A DNA stretch of 64,000 nucleotides from ATZT02 sp038145175 (GCA_038145175.1 JAYQPE010000005.1:27236-91235), one strand, 5' to 3'; shown: positions 1 to 8,356, counted from the first letter of the stretch. Notes: a model not told the origin generated them from the sequence alone. Made by a program: numbers and translations.

Positions 1-27
1 AATAAATTTTAAGGAGTGAAAAAACTA

Positions 28-213
28 ATGGCTGCTAAATGTGATGTCTGTGGCAAAGGCCCAGGTTTTGGTCATAAAGTTTCACACTCAAATATCAAAA
101 CAAAAAGACGTTTTAATCCAAACATTCAAAGAGTAAAAGCTTTAATTAAAGGCACTCCTAAACACGTTAATGTTTGTACTTCTTGCCTTCGTGCAGGAAA
201 AGTAACTCGTTAA
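28..213 (+). CDS. rpmB: Large ribosomal subunit protein bL28
   Basis: bL28 is a small basic protein of the 50S subunit. The 61-residue product begins MAAKCDVCGKGPGFG and ends with VCTSCLRAGKV, so it carries two CxxC pairs and is the zinc-binding (C+) form; the RRFNPNIQ core is typical of the family. I chose the ATG at 28 because AAGGAG at 11-16 sits at good Shine-Dalgarno distance; an upstream in-frame TTG at 16 would overlap that site. It runs tail-to-tail into thiL with no gap, as the stop at 211-213 touches the thiL stop. Confidence 0.97.
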   Translation: MAAKCDVCGKGPGFGHKVSHSNIKTKRRFNPNIQRVKALIKGTPKHVNVCTSCLRAGKVTR

Positions 214-1176
214 TTAATACTTAAAGTGATCATGGCCTTTAGGGCCTAAAAAGTGTTTACCATCAATTGTTACTTCTGGTTTTCCTTCAAAAACTTCTCC
301 AATAACTTTAAATCCATCTGGAATTTGTCTTGATCTTGGCAAAGTTGCCACAAAAGCATGATCATCTCCCCCGGTCATAACCCAAATCATGGGATCAACA
401 TTTAAAGCAGCAGCCACATCAAGTATTTCTTGTTCAGGAATTAAAGCAGTTGTTTTTAAATCAATATGAACTTCAGATGCTTTAGCGATATGACCTAAAT
501 CTTGAATCAAACCATCAGAAACATCAATCATTGATGAAACAAAATCTTTAGCAATCATGCCAGCAAAATAATTAACTTTAGGTCTTCTGTGCGCATCGCA
601 AACTACTTTTGGTGATTTAAATCCTTTTCGTAACGCATTTAATCCTGCTTCTGCCCAACCAAGACGTCCCGCCATGATAACTAAATTTGAAGGTTGTGCC
701 CCACTTCTTTTTAAAGGAGCTTGCGATAAACCTGAATCATTTATGTTTCCAAGAGCAGTAATTGAAATGACTAATTTTTCTGATTTAGTGCTATCACCGC
801 CAACAACTGCAGCATTAACTAATGCAGCTTCTTCACAAATTCCATCCACCAATTCAAGTAACCAGTTAACTTTTGTATTGCTAGGAATTGCTAAGCCTAT
901 TAATAAAGCAGTGGGAGTTGCACCAGTTGCAACTAAATCTGCCAAATTAGCAGCTGCGGCACGATGTCCAATATCTCTAGCACTTGACCATTCGGTTTTA
1001 AAATGCATTCCTTCAACCAACATGTCAGTTGAAGCAACAACTTGATTGTTGTCTAAACGAACAATTGCGGCATCATCGCCTAAACCTAAAATTACTTGGG
1101 AGGCAGGAGCAAGACGAGATTTCAATAATTCGACAAAGCCAAATTCGCCTAATTCGGCAATTGTTTCATCGCTCAT
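214..1176 (-). CDS. thiL: Thiamine-monophosphate kinase
   Basis: ThiL phosphorylates thiamine monophosphate to thiamine pyrophosphate, the last step in making the cofactor used by IlvB in this same window. The 320-residue length is normal. The AIR-synthase-like N-terminal domain has the metal/ATP motif GLGDDAAIV at residues 31-39 and STDMLVEGMHF at 49-59, and the C-terminal half has GGDDHAF. The start at 1176 is preceded by AGAGGTG. The gene diverges from the Lrp-type gene at 1252 across a 75-bp region that must hold both promoters. In actinobacteria thiL, ddl, gpsA and plsC are commonly neighbours, as here. Confidence 0.95.
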   Translation of the reverse strand: MSDETIAELGEFGFVELLKSRLAPASQVILGLGDDAAIVRLDNNQVVASTDMLVEGMHFKTEWSSARDIGHRAAAANLADLVATGATPTALLIGLAIPSNTKVNWLLELVDGICEEAALVNAAVVGGDSTKSEKLVISITALGNINDSGLSQAPLKRSGAQPSNLVIMAGRLGWAEAGLNALRKGFKSPKVVCDAHRRPKVNYFAGMIAKDFVSSMIDVSDGLIQDLGHIAKASEVHIDLKTTALIPEQEILDVAAALNVDPMIWVMTGGDDHAFVATLPRSRQIPDGFKVIGEVFEGKPEVTIDGKHFLGPKGHDHFKY

Positions 1177-1251
1177 CTAGATTCACCTCTTTTCAATTAT
1201 CCAACTTAAATGTATGTTAAGTCCTTAAACACTTGAAAGAAAGTTGAACAT

Positions 1252-1488
1252 ATGAGCGTGCAAGCATACATTCTTGTCCAAACTGATGTTGGCAAATCTA
1301 ATGAAGTAGCAAAAGCAATTAATGAAATCCAAGGTGTGATGAATGCCGAACATGTAACAGGCCCATATGACGTAATAGTTAGAGCCGAAGCCAAAGACAT
1401 GGATCAGCTAGCAAAGGTAGTTCTTACCAAGGTGCAAACTGTTAAAGGTATTACCAGAACCCTTACTTGTCCAATAGTTAATTTATAA
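1252..1488 (+). CDS. Stand-alone Lrp/AsnC ligand-binding (RAM) domain protein
   Basis: This 78-residue protein corresponds to the C-terminal effector-binding domain of Lrp/AsnC regulators and has no DNA-binding helix-turn-helix. It starts AYILVQTDVG and contains VTGPYDVIVRAEAKD, the characteristic strand and glycine turn of the family. Proteins of this kind occur beside thiL and ddl in actinobacteria. They may bind amino acids or modulate full-length Lrp proteins, but the function here is not known. The gene ends 3 bp before the convergent ddl stop. A purine stretch (GAAAGAAAG) precedes the ATG. The family call is firm and the role is uncertain. Confidence 0.88.
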   Translation: MSVQAYILVQTDVGKSNEVAKAINEIQGVMNAEHVTGPYDVIVRAEAKDMDQLAKVVLTKVQTVKGITRTLTCPIVNL

Positions 1489-1491
1489 GAA

Positions 1492-2571
1492 TTAATGAAG
1501 ACCTAAAGGTCTTTCTAGTGCTTCGTTAATTAAGTAATCAATTAAATCTGCATACTTTAAACCTGTTGCTTCCCACATTCTGGGAAACATAGAAATTGAG
1601 GTAAAACCAGGCATAGTGTTTATTTCATTTACTAAAACTTGCTCATCTTTTGTGATAAAGAAATCAACTCTTGCTAAACCTTCACAATTTAGTAAATCAA
1701 AAACTCTGGTGGCAAGCATTTGAACTTGATCTAAAAGTTTTTTATCTAGTTTTGCTGGCACTACTAGTTCTGCTGAATCGTCTAAATATTTTGCCTCATA
1801 GTCATAAAATTCGTGATCTTTTTTTACAATTATTTCTGCAGGTAAACTTGCCCTAGCTGCTTTTTTACCTTCCCCGCTTATTACTGAGCATTCAATTTCT
1901 CGGACATTTTCAATACTTTTTTCAACGATTACACGTTTGTCGTATTTTCTTGCCTCTTCAATTGCTTCTTCTAGTTTGGAAAAGTCTTTTACTTTAGTTA
2001 TGCCAACAGAGCTTCCAGCACGCGCTGGTTTAACAAAGACTGGAAAACCCATTTGTTTTATTTTGTTTATAATTTCGTTTTTATTTTTTTGCCATGAAAT
2101 ATCAAGAATTGATACATAATCTCCCACGGGAAATTCTGTAATTTTTAATAAGGCTTTGGTTGATAATTTATCCATTCCTATGGCACTTGCTAAAACTCCA
2201 GCGCCTACAAATGCAATTGCGTGCATATCGATAAGACCTTGAATTGTGCCATCTTCACCATATGGCCCATGAAGTACTGGAAAAATTACATCAAGTGAAA
2301 TTAAATCTTCTGGTGGAAATTTAGAAACTTTTACTACCTTGTTGTCTTGTAGACCCTTAGCAGTTACTTCTGGTAAATCTTTTTTTTCTAACTTTAAAAA
2401 TGGATTCTTATCCTCAAAAATAACCCATTGATTATCTTTGGTTAGTCCAATAGGAACTACTTCATATTTACTTCTATCGATGACATTGATTATGGAGTTT
2501 GCTGAAATACAAGAAATTTCATGTTCAGAGGATCTTCCTCCAAATAAAACCCCAACTCTAATTTTTTCCAT
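1492..2571 (-). CDS. ddl: D-alanine--D-alanine ligase
   Basis: Ddl joins two D-alanines in the cytoplasm for the peptidoglycan stem peptide. The 359-residue protein has the N-terminal signature GGRSSEHEIS at 11-20, the ATP-grasp central domain (PVFVKPARAGSSVGI), and the C-terminal metal-binding end VNEINTMPGFTSISMFP. Length is normal for the DdlA type. It lies 12 bp downstream of gpsA on the same strand, so it is probably co-transcribed with plsC and gpsA, joining phospholipid and wall precursor synthesis. No clear Shine-Dalgarno precedes the ATG, which suggests translational coupling to gpsA. Confidence 0.96.
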   Translation of the reverse strand: MEKIRVGVLFGGRSSEHEISCISANSIINVIDRSKYEVVPIGLTKDNQWVIFEDKNPFLKLEKKDLPEVTAKGLQDNKVVKVSKFPPEDLISLDVIFPVLHGPYGEDGTIQGLIDMHAIAFVGAGVLASAIGMDKLSTKALLKITEFPVGDYVSILDISWQKNKNEIINKIKQMGFPVFVKPARAGSSVGITKVKDFSKLEEAIEEARKYDKRVIVEKSIENVREIECSVISGEGKKAARASLPAEIIVKKDHEFYDYEAKYLDDSAELVVPAKLDKKLLDQVQMLATRVFDLLNCEGLARVDFFITKDEQVLVNEINTMPGFTSISMFPRMWEATGLKYADLIDYLINEALERPLGLH

Positions 2572-2583
2572 TATTAATAAAGT

Positions 2584-3585
2584 CTATTCATGCTCTGCAG
2601 TTATGGGTTGTTCAAGCAAGGCTGTCATTACTTCATGGGCATCATCGCCGTCTCTAATTACTCTTAAAACTTGGGCCGCAATTGGCATATCTAAATTAAA
2701 TTTTGCAGCAATTGCTAAAAGTGGTGCCAAACTTTTAGATCCTTCAACTGTTCCATGTGCTTTTTCTTGAGCTTGTTCAATAGTTGCTCCATGTCCAAGT
2801 GCTTCACCAAAAGTTCTGTTTCTAGATAAAGGAGATTGACTAGTAGCAATTAAATCTCCAATTCCTGCTAAACCTAAAAATGTTTCAGTTTTAGCTCCCA
2901 ATGCAACTCCAAGTCTTGTCATTTCCGCTAACCCTCTAGTTATTAATGCAGATTGCGTATTTTCACCAAGTCCAAGTCCGACTGCTATTCCATTTGCAAT
3001 TGCCACCACGTTTTTAATTGCTCCTGCTAATTCAGTTCCAATTACATCTGTAGTCCAAAAAACTCTAAAATAATTTGTGGCAAGAGCATTTGCAATATCT
3101 GCTGCCACATCTTCATCAGCACAAGCAACCGTTGAAGCTGTGGGTTGCCTATGAATTATTTCGCCAGCTAAATTTGGACCACTAAGTGCTGCAACTCTAT
3201 TTTCTGAACAGCCAAAAACATCCATCATTACTTCCGTAATTCTCATCTTTGTTGAATTTTCAATACCTTTTATTAAAGAAACAAACACAGCAGTTGGAGA
3301 TACATATTTTTTCCAACTTTCTAAGTTTTGTCTTAAAGATTGAGCAGGTAATGCAAAGAAAATTAATTCTTTATCTTTTAATACTTCTTCAGCACTAGAA
3401 CTTGCCTTGATGCGAGAAGAAAGTTTTACATTTGGATGAAATTTAGAATTATGTCTATTTTCATTTATATCTTGAACAACTTTTTCATCCCTGGCCCATA
3501 AATAAACTTCATTTCCAGCATCAGCTAAAACTTGAGCACAAGCAGTCGCCCAAGCTCCTCCACCCATAACTGCAACTTGTCTCAT
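2584..3585 (-). CDS. gpsA: NAD(P)-dependent glycerol-3-phosphate dehydrogenase
   Basis: GpsA reduces dihydroxyacetone phosphate to sn-glycerol 3-phosphate, the backbone for phospholipids. The 333-residue product starts MRQVAVMGGGAWATA with a Rossmann GxGxxA turn at residues 8-15 (one Gly of the usual GSWGTA is Ala). It has the catalytic-lysine region AGAIKNVVAIANGI and the GLAGIGDLIAT motif. I start it at 3585 because AAAGGA lies upstream and the ATG overlaps the plsC TGA as ATGA, a coupled arrangement; an in-frame ATG 18 bp upstream would lie inside plsC and precede that site. The product feeds PlsC encoded just upstream. Confidence 0.96.
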   Translation of the reverse strand: MRQVAVMGGGAWATACAQVLADAGNEVYLWARDEKVVQDINENRHNSKFHPNVKLSSRIKASSSAEEVLKDKELIFFALPAQSLRQNLESWKKYVSPTAVFVSLIKGIENSTKMRITEVMMDVFGCSENRVAALSGPNLAGEIIHRQPTASTVACADEDVAADIANALATNYFRVFWTTDVIGTELAGAIKNVVAIANGIAVGLGLGENTQSALITRGLAEMTRLGVALGAKTETFLGLAGIGDLIATSQSPLSRNRTFGEALGHGATIEQAQEKAHGTVEGSKSLAPLLAIAAKFNLDMPIAAQVLRVIRDGDDAHEVMTALLEQPITAEHE

Positions 3586-4304
3586 GGTCTTTCCTTTGTC
3601 CATGGCATTCTTTGCGCAGGTGGTGTTTCATTTCTTAAATCAGCTAATTCTTTAGTAATTGCATCCATAATTCTTGAGGTGGCTTTTTTTAGTAATTCTC
3701 CAGTTATTTCTTGATCATATAAATCAGACAAATCAACTGGAGGTCCGGCTTTTACCAACATCGTTTTTCTAGGTAATAGTTTTAATTTTTTTGAATAAGG
3801 TGCTAAAACAAATTGTGCTCCCCAATGTGCAACTGGAATTACTGGAAGTTTTGTAGCAAGAGCAATTCTTGCCGCACCAGTTTTTCCTTCCATCGGCCAT
3901 AAATTTGGATCTCTAGTTAGTGTTCCTTCAGGACTTAGAACTACTGCTTCACCTTTTTCAACAGCTTTTATTGCACCTCTTACGGCAATTTTTGCATGTC
4001 TTGATTCTCTATATACAGGAATTTGTCCTGCTAACCAAACAAGTTGTCCAATAACTGGAATCCTAAATATTCCAGATTTTGCTAAAAACTTTGGAGGTCT
4101 ATTGTTATCCCACATAAATTGGGCAACCACAAATGGATCAAACCAAGAATTATGATTCATCGCCACAATAATTCCTGAATCTTGAGCTAGGTTTTCAACT
4201 CCGCGATAATCGCGTTTAGTAAATAAAACTAAAAGTGGGCGAAGCACTCCAGCAATAAATCTATAAACCAAACCCAGTTTTGACTTACGAGTAACAAAAG
4301 CCAT
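3582..4304 (-). CDS. plsC: 1-acyl-sn-glycerol-3-phosphate acyltransferase (PlsC family)
   Basis: The protein transfers an acyl chain to lysophosphatidic acid to make phosphatidic acid at the membrane. The 240-residue product shows the acyltransferase NH(x4)D motif at residues 50-56 (NHNSWFD), SPEGTLTRD in place of the usual FPEGTRS, and a hydrophobic segment near residues 14-28. It overlaps gpsA by 4 bp, which fits joint use of glycerol 3-phosphate. Exact acceptor specificity cannot be read from the sequence, so a glycerol-3-phosphate acyltransferase role is a less likely alternative. Confidence 0.9.
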   Translation of the reverse strand: MAFVTRKSKLGLVYRFIAGVLRPLLVLFTKRDYRGVENLAQDSGIIVAMNHNSWFDPFVVAQFMWDNNRPPKFLAKSGIFRIPVIGQLVWLAGQIPVYRESRHAKIAVRGAIKAVEKGEAVVLSPEGTLTRDPNLWPMEGKTGAARIALATKLPVIPVAHWGAQFVLAPYSKKLKLLPRKTMLVKAGPPVDLSDLYDQEITGELLKKATSRIMDAITKELADLRNETPPAQRMPWTKERP

Positions 4305-4324
4305 AAAGAGTATCCAATCAGCAT

Positions 4325-4357
4325 GATGCCCGATAGCAGAATCTGCTACCGGGCATC
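4325..4357 (-). terminator. 15-bp hairpin downstream of HU, no U-tract
   Basis: Arms at 4325-4339 and 4343-4357 pair around a 3-nt loop. On the minus-strand RNA the single non-Watson-Crick position is a G-U wobble, so the whole 15-bp stem pairs. On the plus strand the same position is an A-C mismatch. The hairpin therefore fits RNA read from the HU gene, whose stop is 20 bp upstream. No T-run follows, so it is either a U-less terminator or a 3'-end stabiliser. Confidence 0.65.
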
Positions 4358-4377
4358 AACTCGCAAATGCTTATGTT

Positions 4378-4725
4378 TTAGCGCTTTTTCTTTCCTGCTG
4401 CTTTTACTTTCTTAGCAGTGGCTTTCTTTGCTTTTTTAGCAGCTCTTTTGCCACCCAAAACAATGTTTTTGAAATCTGCTGCTGGTCTAAATTTGGCAAC
4501 TGTTTTTGCAGGAACTTTAACTGGAGCACCAGTCATTGGGTTTCTGGCAATACGTGCTGCACGGGTTTTCTTTTCCCAAATTCCAAATCCTGCGATTGAA
4601 ACTTTTTCACCTGATGCAACTGCATTGGTGATGGTATCGAAAAATATGTCAACAAAATCTAGAGCTTGACGACGGTTTGCTTCAAAGTGTTGTTGCACTA
4701 AGTCTGCTAAATCTGGCTTCTTCAA
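4378..4725 (-). CDS. hup: HU-family nucleoid protein with lysine-rich tail
   Basis: HU binds DNA as a dimer and shapes the nucleoid. The 115-residue protein has the HU core (residues 1-90) with GFGIWEKKTRAARIARNPMTG, including the DNA-bending arm region, and then a short alanine/lysine-rich tail ending KAAGKKKR. The tail resembles a much shortened version of the actinobacterial HupB C-terminal extension. The start is TTG at 4725 with AAAGG 8-10 nt upstream. It is monocistronic, with inverted repeats upstream (4754-4792) and a strong hairpin downstream. Confidence 0.94.
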   Translation of the reverse strand: MKKPDLADLVQQHFEANRRQALDFVDIFFDTITNAVASGEKVSIAGFGIWEKKTRAARIARNPMTGAPVKVPAKTVAKFRPAADFKNIVLGGKRAAKKAKKATAKKVKAAGKKKR

Positions 4726-4753
4726 CTGGGGAACCTTTCTAAAGTTCTCTTTT

Positions 4754-4792
4754 GCCTTTAAATAAAGGCGTGTAATAAAAGTTTTTTATTAC
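4754..4792. promoter_or_regulatory. Two adjacent inverted repeats upstream of HU
   Basis: A 7-bp inverted repeat (GCCTTTA / TAAAGGC, 4754-4769) is followed two bases later by a 9-bp one (GTAATAAAA / TTTTATTAC, 4772-4792). Both lie within 70 bp of the HU start. They could be operators or mRNA leader hairpins; the sequence alone does not decide. The region is A/T rich, which raises the chance of random repeats. Confidence 0.4.
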
Positions 4793-4838
4793 GAAGTTAA
4801 AATTACGCAATGAAATAAGGGTTTTTCTTTCGACACGC

Positions 4839-4861
4839 CAAAAAGTCCTTATAAAATAAGG
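4839..4861 (-). terminator. Probable leuCD terminator
   Basis: Read on the minus strand after the leuD stop, a 6-bp stem (CCTTAT / ATAAGG) with a 3-nt loop is followed by ACTTTTT. The stem is short, so this is a weak Rho-independent terminator candidate. Confidence 0.5.
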
Positions 4862-4922
4862 AAAATTTTTTTAGAACCTTAAAAATAAAGGAATTTTGTG
4901 TAACAGGTGTGACTTATGTTAA

Positions 4923-5510
4923 CTACTGAGTAACAGGTTTAAAACTTGGCCTAGTTTTTTCAAATTCAGTGATTTTTGATTCATGTCTAAGAGTTAAACC
5001 AATATCGTCTAAACCTTCCATAAGTCTCCAACGAACATAATCATCAATTTGAAAATCTGCTTCGATATCTTTTGCTATAACTTTTCTTTTATCTAAATCA
5101 ACAGTTATGGAAGTTTTTGGATCACTTTCCACTAAAGCCCATAACTTTTCAATCACATCTTGAGAAACTAGAGCTGTAACTAAACCTGCTTTTCCAGAAT
5201 TTCCTCTGAAAATATCGGCAAATCTTGAGGATAAAACCACTTTGAATCCATAATCCATCAATGCCCACACAGCATGTTCTCTAGAAGATCCCGTTCCAAA
5301 TTCAGGTCCAGCTATAAGAATTGATGCATCTTTATATTCAGATTTATTTAAAACAAAGTTTGAATCTTCACGCCAAGCTTTAAATAGGGCATCTTCAAAT
5401 CCATGTCGGGTGATTCTTTTTAAATATTCAGCAGGAATTATTTGATCAGTATCAACATTACTTCTTCTTAAAGGAATTGCAGTTCCTGTATGAGATTTAA
5501 ATTTTTCCAT
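4923..5510 (-). CDS. leuD: 3-isopropylmalate dehydratase small subunit
   Basis: LeuD pairs with LeuC to isomerise 2-isopropylmalate to 3-isopropylmalate in leucine synthesis. CimA-derived citramalate probably uses the same enzyme on the way to isoleucine. The 195-residue protein has the swivelling-domain signature RSNVDTDQIIPAEYLKR at 16-32 and GPEFGTGSSREHAVWAL. Its start overlaps the leuC stop by one base (TAATG), so the two subunits are translationally coupled. Confidence 0.97.
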   Translation of the reverse strand: MEKFKSHTGTAIPLRRSNVDTDQIIPAEYLKRITRHGFEDALFKAWREDSNFVLNKSEYKDASILIAGPEFGTGSSREHAVWALMDYGFKVVLSSRFADIFRGNSGKAGLVTALVSQDVIEKLWALVESDPKTSITVDLDKRKVIAKDIEADFQIDDYVRWRLMEGLDDIGLTLRHESKITEFEKTRPSFKPVTQ

Positions 5511-6907
5511 TAAATTCGATCCGGTGTGGTAATTGATCCTTTAATTGCAGTTGCTGCTGCAACAAGAGGAGAAACTAAATGAGTGCGCCCACCTGGACCT
5601 TGTCTTCCTTCAAAGTTTCTATTTGAAGTTGATGCTGCTCTTTCACCTGGTTTTAATTTGTCTGGATTCATTCCTAAACACATAGAGCAACCTGCACTTC
5701 TCCAATCAGCTCCTGCATCTTTAAATATTTGAGGCAATCCTTCTTGTTCTGCTTGGATGGCAACTTTGGCACTTCCAGGAACTACCATCATCTTCACACT
5801 TGAAGCTACTTTTTTACCTTTCAAAATTGCAGCTGCTGCTCTTAAATCTTCAATTCGACCATTTGTGCATGAACCTAAGAAAACTGTGTCAACTTTGATA
5901 TCTCTAATTTTTGTGCCAGCTTTTAAATCCATGTATTCCAAAGCACGTTGCGCTGCTGCTTTTTCTGTTGGATCATTAAATTGTTCAGGACTTGGCACAA
6001 CATCATCAATAGATACACCTTGACCAGGATTAGTTCCCCAGGTAACAAATGGTGTCAAAGTGGATGCATCAATAATTACTTCTGCGTCAAATTTTGCATC
6101 ATCATCAGTTTTTAAAGTTTTCCAATATTCAACAGCTTTTTCCCAATCTGCACCTTTTGGTGCATGCGCACGATCTTTCATATAAGCAAAAGTAGTTTCA
6201 TCTGGTGCAATCATTCCTGCTCGAGCACCTGCTTCAATACTCATATTGCAAATCGTCATTCTTCCTTCCATGGATAAAGAACGAATTGCTTCACCTCGAT
6301 ATTCCAAAACATAACCTTGGCCACCGCCGGTACTAATTTTTGCAATCACTGCCAAAATTATGTCTTTGGCAGTTGATCCTTGTGGTAATTGTCCATTAAC
6401 AGTAATGGCCATTGTTTTAAATGGTTTTAAAGGCAATGTTTGAGTGGCCAAAACATGTTCAACTTCACTAGTACCAATTCCAAATGCAAGTGCACCAAAT
6501 GCACCATGAGTTGAAGTGTGGGAGTCTCCACAAACTATGGTCATTCCAGGTTGAGTTAATCCAATTTGTGGACCAACGACATGAACAATTCCTTGTTCAA
6601 CATTTCCAAGAGAAAAAATTCTTAATCCAAATTCTTTAGCGTTATTTCTTAATGCGTCAACTTGTGCTCTGGAAACTAAATCTGCGATTGGTTTATCAAT
6701 ATCTATCGTTGGAACGTTGTGATCTTCTGTAAGAAGAGTTAAATCTGGGCGTCTTACTTTTCTGCCCGATGCTCTTAAACCATCGAAAGCTTGAGGCGAA
6801 GTTACTTCATGAACTAAATGTAAATCTATAAATAATAAATCAGGTTCACCACTTGCTTGGTGCACAATGTGTGCATCCCAAACTTTTTCTGCAAGTGTCT
6901 TTCCCAA
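5510..6907 (-). CDS. leuC: 3-isopropylmalate dehydratase large subunit
   Basis: LeuC is the aconitase-type [4Fe-4S] subunit. The 465-residue protein carries the three cluster cysteines at C347 (GSCTNGR), C407 and C410 (GCSMCLGM), with GDSHTSTHGAFG at 128-139. A tRNA-Glu gene lies 48 bp upstream on the same strand. No leader peptide with leucine codons is visible in that gap, unlike leuA, so expression may depend on the tRNA promoter or one within the gap. Confidence 0.97.
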   Translation of the reverse strand: MGKTLAEKVWDAHIVHQASGEPDLLFIDLHLVHEVTSPQAFDGLRASGRKVRRPDLTLLTEDHNVPTIDIDKPIADLVSRAQVDALRNNAKEFGLRIFSLGNVEQGIVHVVGPQIGLTQPGMTIVCGDSHTSTHGAFGALAFGIGTSEVEHVLATQTLPLKPFKTMAITVNGQLPQGSTAKDIILAVIAKISTGGGQGYVLEYRGEAIRSLSMEGRMTICNMSIEAGARAGMIAPDETTFAYMKDRAHAPKGADWEKAVEYWKTLKTDDDAKFDAEVIIDASTLTPFVTWGTNPGQGVSIDDVVPSPEQFNDPTEKAAAQRALEYMDLKAGTKIRDIKVDTVFLGSCTNGRIEDLRAAAAILKGKKVASSVKMMVVPGSAKVAIQAEQEGLPQIFKDAGADWRSAGCSMCLGMNPDKLKPGERAASTSNRNFEGRQGPGGRTHLVSPLVAAATAIKGSITTPDRI

Positions 6908-6954
6908 GTTATTTCTCCTTAATTAGATAATGAAATCTTTTTTTGGCCCTTTGG

Positions 6955-7027
6955 TAGCCCCGACGGGATTTGAACCCGCGTTACCGCCTTGAGAGGGCAG
7001 CGTGCTAGGCCGCTGCACTACGGGGCC
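6955..7027 (-). tRNA. tRNA-Glu (CTC anticodon)
   Basis: The minus strand folds as a full cloverleaf: acceptor GGCCCCG/CGGGGCT, anticodon loop CTCTCAA giving CTC, and T-arm loop TTCAAAT. The discriminator is A and a genomically encoded CCA follows at 6952-6954. It lies between leuC and lldD, about 1.4 kb from gltX, which charges it. Confidence 0.95.
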
Positions 7028-7082
7028 AAAGATTTTCATTGCCTTAAAAAAATCTTAACAGCGAAAAGAATTAATGAAAATT

Positions 7083-8303
7083 TTAGTTGCGAATTCTCAC
7101 ACGATCAGGTGTAAGTTCTTCAAGCTTTGTGATTCCTAAGAGTCTCATAGACATTTCAATTTCTGATTTGAGCAATTGCACTACTCTTTCAACCCCTAAT
7201 TCTCCCCCAGCCATCAGACCATACAAATAAGCTCTACCAACTAAAACAGCATTTGCACCCATTCCAATTGCAGCCAAAATGTCAGTGCCAGACATAACAC
7301 CACCATCAATTAGAACTGTCATGTCTTTTCCAACTGCTTTTCTAACTTCTGGAAGAAGTTCTAAGGGCACAGGTGCTTTATCCATTTGTCTTCCACCATG
7401 AGTTGAAAGAATAATTCCATCAACGCCTGCATCTTTTAGCATCACAGCATCTTCAACTGATTGCACACCTTTAATTAATAATTTTCCATTCCAAATTGTT
7501 TTTAGCCATTTAATGTCTTCTAAAGTGATTGAGGGATCAAATATTTTGGATAATAAATCAGCAACTGTGCCACCACTATCGTTCATATCAAGGGAGGCAA
7601 AAACTAAAGGTTCTGTGGTTAAAAGATTTCCCCACCATTTTGGATATTTAGCCATATCGAGCAACGTTTTTAAAGTAAGTTTAGGAGGAATTGTTAAACC
7701 ATTTTTAACATCTCGATATCGAACTCCACCAACTACTGTGTCAACTGTTAATACAATTGCTTCAAAACCTGAATTTTTTACGCGAGCAACTAATTTTTCA
7801 TTAGGTTCTCTTTCACGTCTTACATATAACTGATACCAACGTCTAACATCTGGCACTTCTTTAGCTAAATCTTCAGGAGAAGTTGTACCAAGTGTTGATA
7901 AGCCGTACAAAATTCCATATTTTTTAGCAACCCTTGCAACAGCAGGCTCACCTTCATAGCCCATCATTCTGGTGAAACCAGTTGCAGCAAAAGCAAATGG
8001 AAGTGAATTTTTTTGACCTAAAATGTCAACAGATGTATCAACATTTGTTACATCCCTTAAAACTCGGGGAGAAAATTCAACTTTAGAAAAAACTTCTCTT
8101 GCCCTATTTAGACTTGCTTCAGAACCAGATGCGCCATCGGTGTAATCAAAGACAGATCTAGGTGTTCTTTTGGATGCTTGTTCACGCAAATCCCAAATAT
8201 TAGTAGCTTTTGCAAGTCTTACTTGTTTTCTATTTAGGTTTGGCCAGCGAAATCCTATTAAAGAAATTACCTCTTTAGGTCTAGGAAATCTGCGCTTAAC
8301 CAT
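7083..8303 (-). CDS. lldD: L-lactate dehydrogenase (quinone), FMN-dependent
   Basis: LldD oxidises L-lactate to pyruvate and passes electrons to the quinone pool at the membrane. The 406-residue protein is an alpha-hydroxy-acid oxidase TIM barrel. Its RTPRSVFDYTDGA N-terminus (residues 46-58), NGLTIPPKLTLKTLLD and RAYLYGLMAGGELGV segments resemble the actinobacterial LldD type. Likely catalytic residues are Y54, Y160, D188, R195, K278, H302 and R305. The usual SNHGGRQ is STHGGRQ here (T301). A perfect 16-bp palindrome lies 38 bp upstream of the start and is a likely operator. Other 2-hydroxy acids remain possible substrates. Confidence 0.88.
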   Translation of the reverse strand: MVKRRFPRPKEVISLIGFRWPNLNRKQVRLAKATNIWDLREQASKRTPRSVFDYTDGASGSEASLNRAREVFSKVEFSPRVLRDVTNVDTSVDILGQKNSLPFAFAATGFTRMMGYEGEPAVARVAKKYGILYGLSTLGTTSPEDLAKEVPDVRRWYQLYVRREREPNEKLVARVKNSGFEAIVLTVDTVVGGVRYRDVKNGLTIPPKLTLKTLLDMAKYPKWWGNLLTTEPLVFASLDMNDSGGTVADLLSKIFDPSITLEDIKWLKTIWNGKLLIKGVQSVEDAVMLKDAGVDGIILSTHGGRQMDKAPVPLELLPEVRKAVGKDMTVLIDGGVMSGTDILAAIGMGANAVLVGRAYLYGLMAGGELGVERVVQLLKSEIEMSMRLLGITKLEELTPDRVRIRN

Positions 8304-8340
8304 TTAGTTCCTCTTTAATTGTTAATCAAAAATTACTACA

Positions 8341-8356
8341 TACTTGTATACAAGTA
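8341..8356. promoter_or_regulatory. Perfect 16-bp palindrome, candidate lldD operator
   Basis: TACTTGTATACAAGTA is identical to its reverse complement and lies 38-53 bp upstream of the lldD start. The core TTGT-AT-ACAA resembles operators of FadR-type GntR regulators, a family that includes LldR lactate sensors. No GntR gene is in the window, so the regulator would be encoded elsewhere. Confidence 0.6.
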
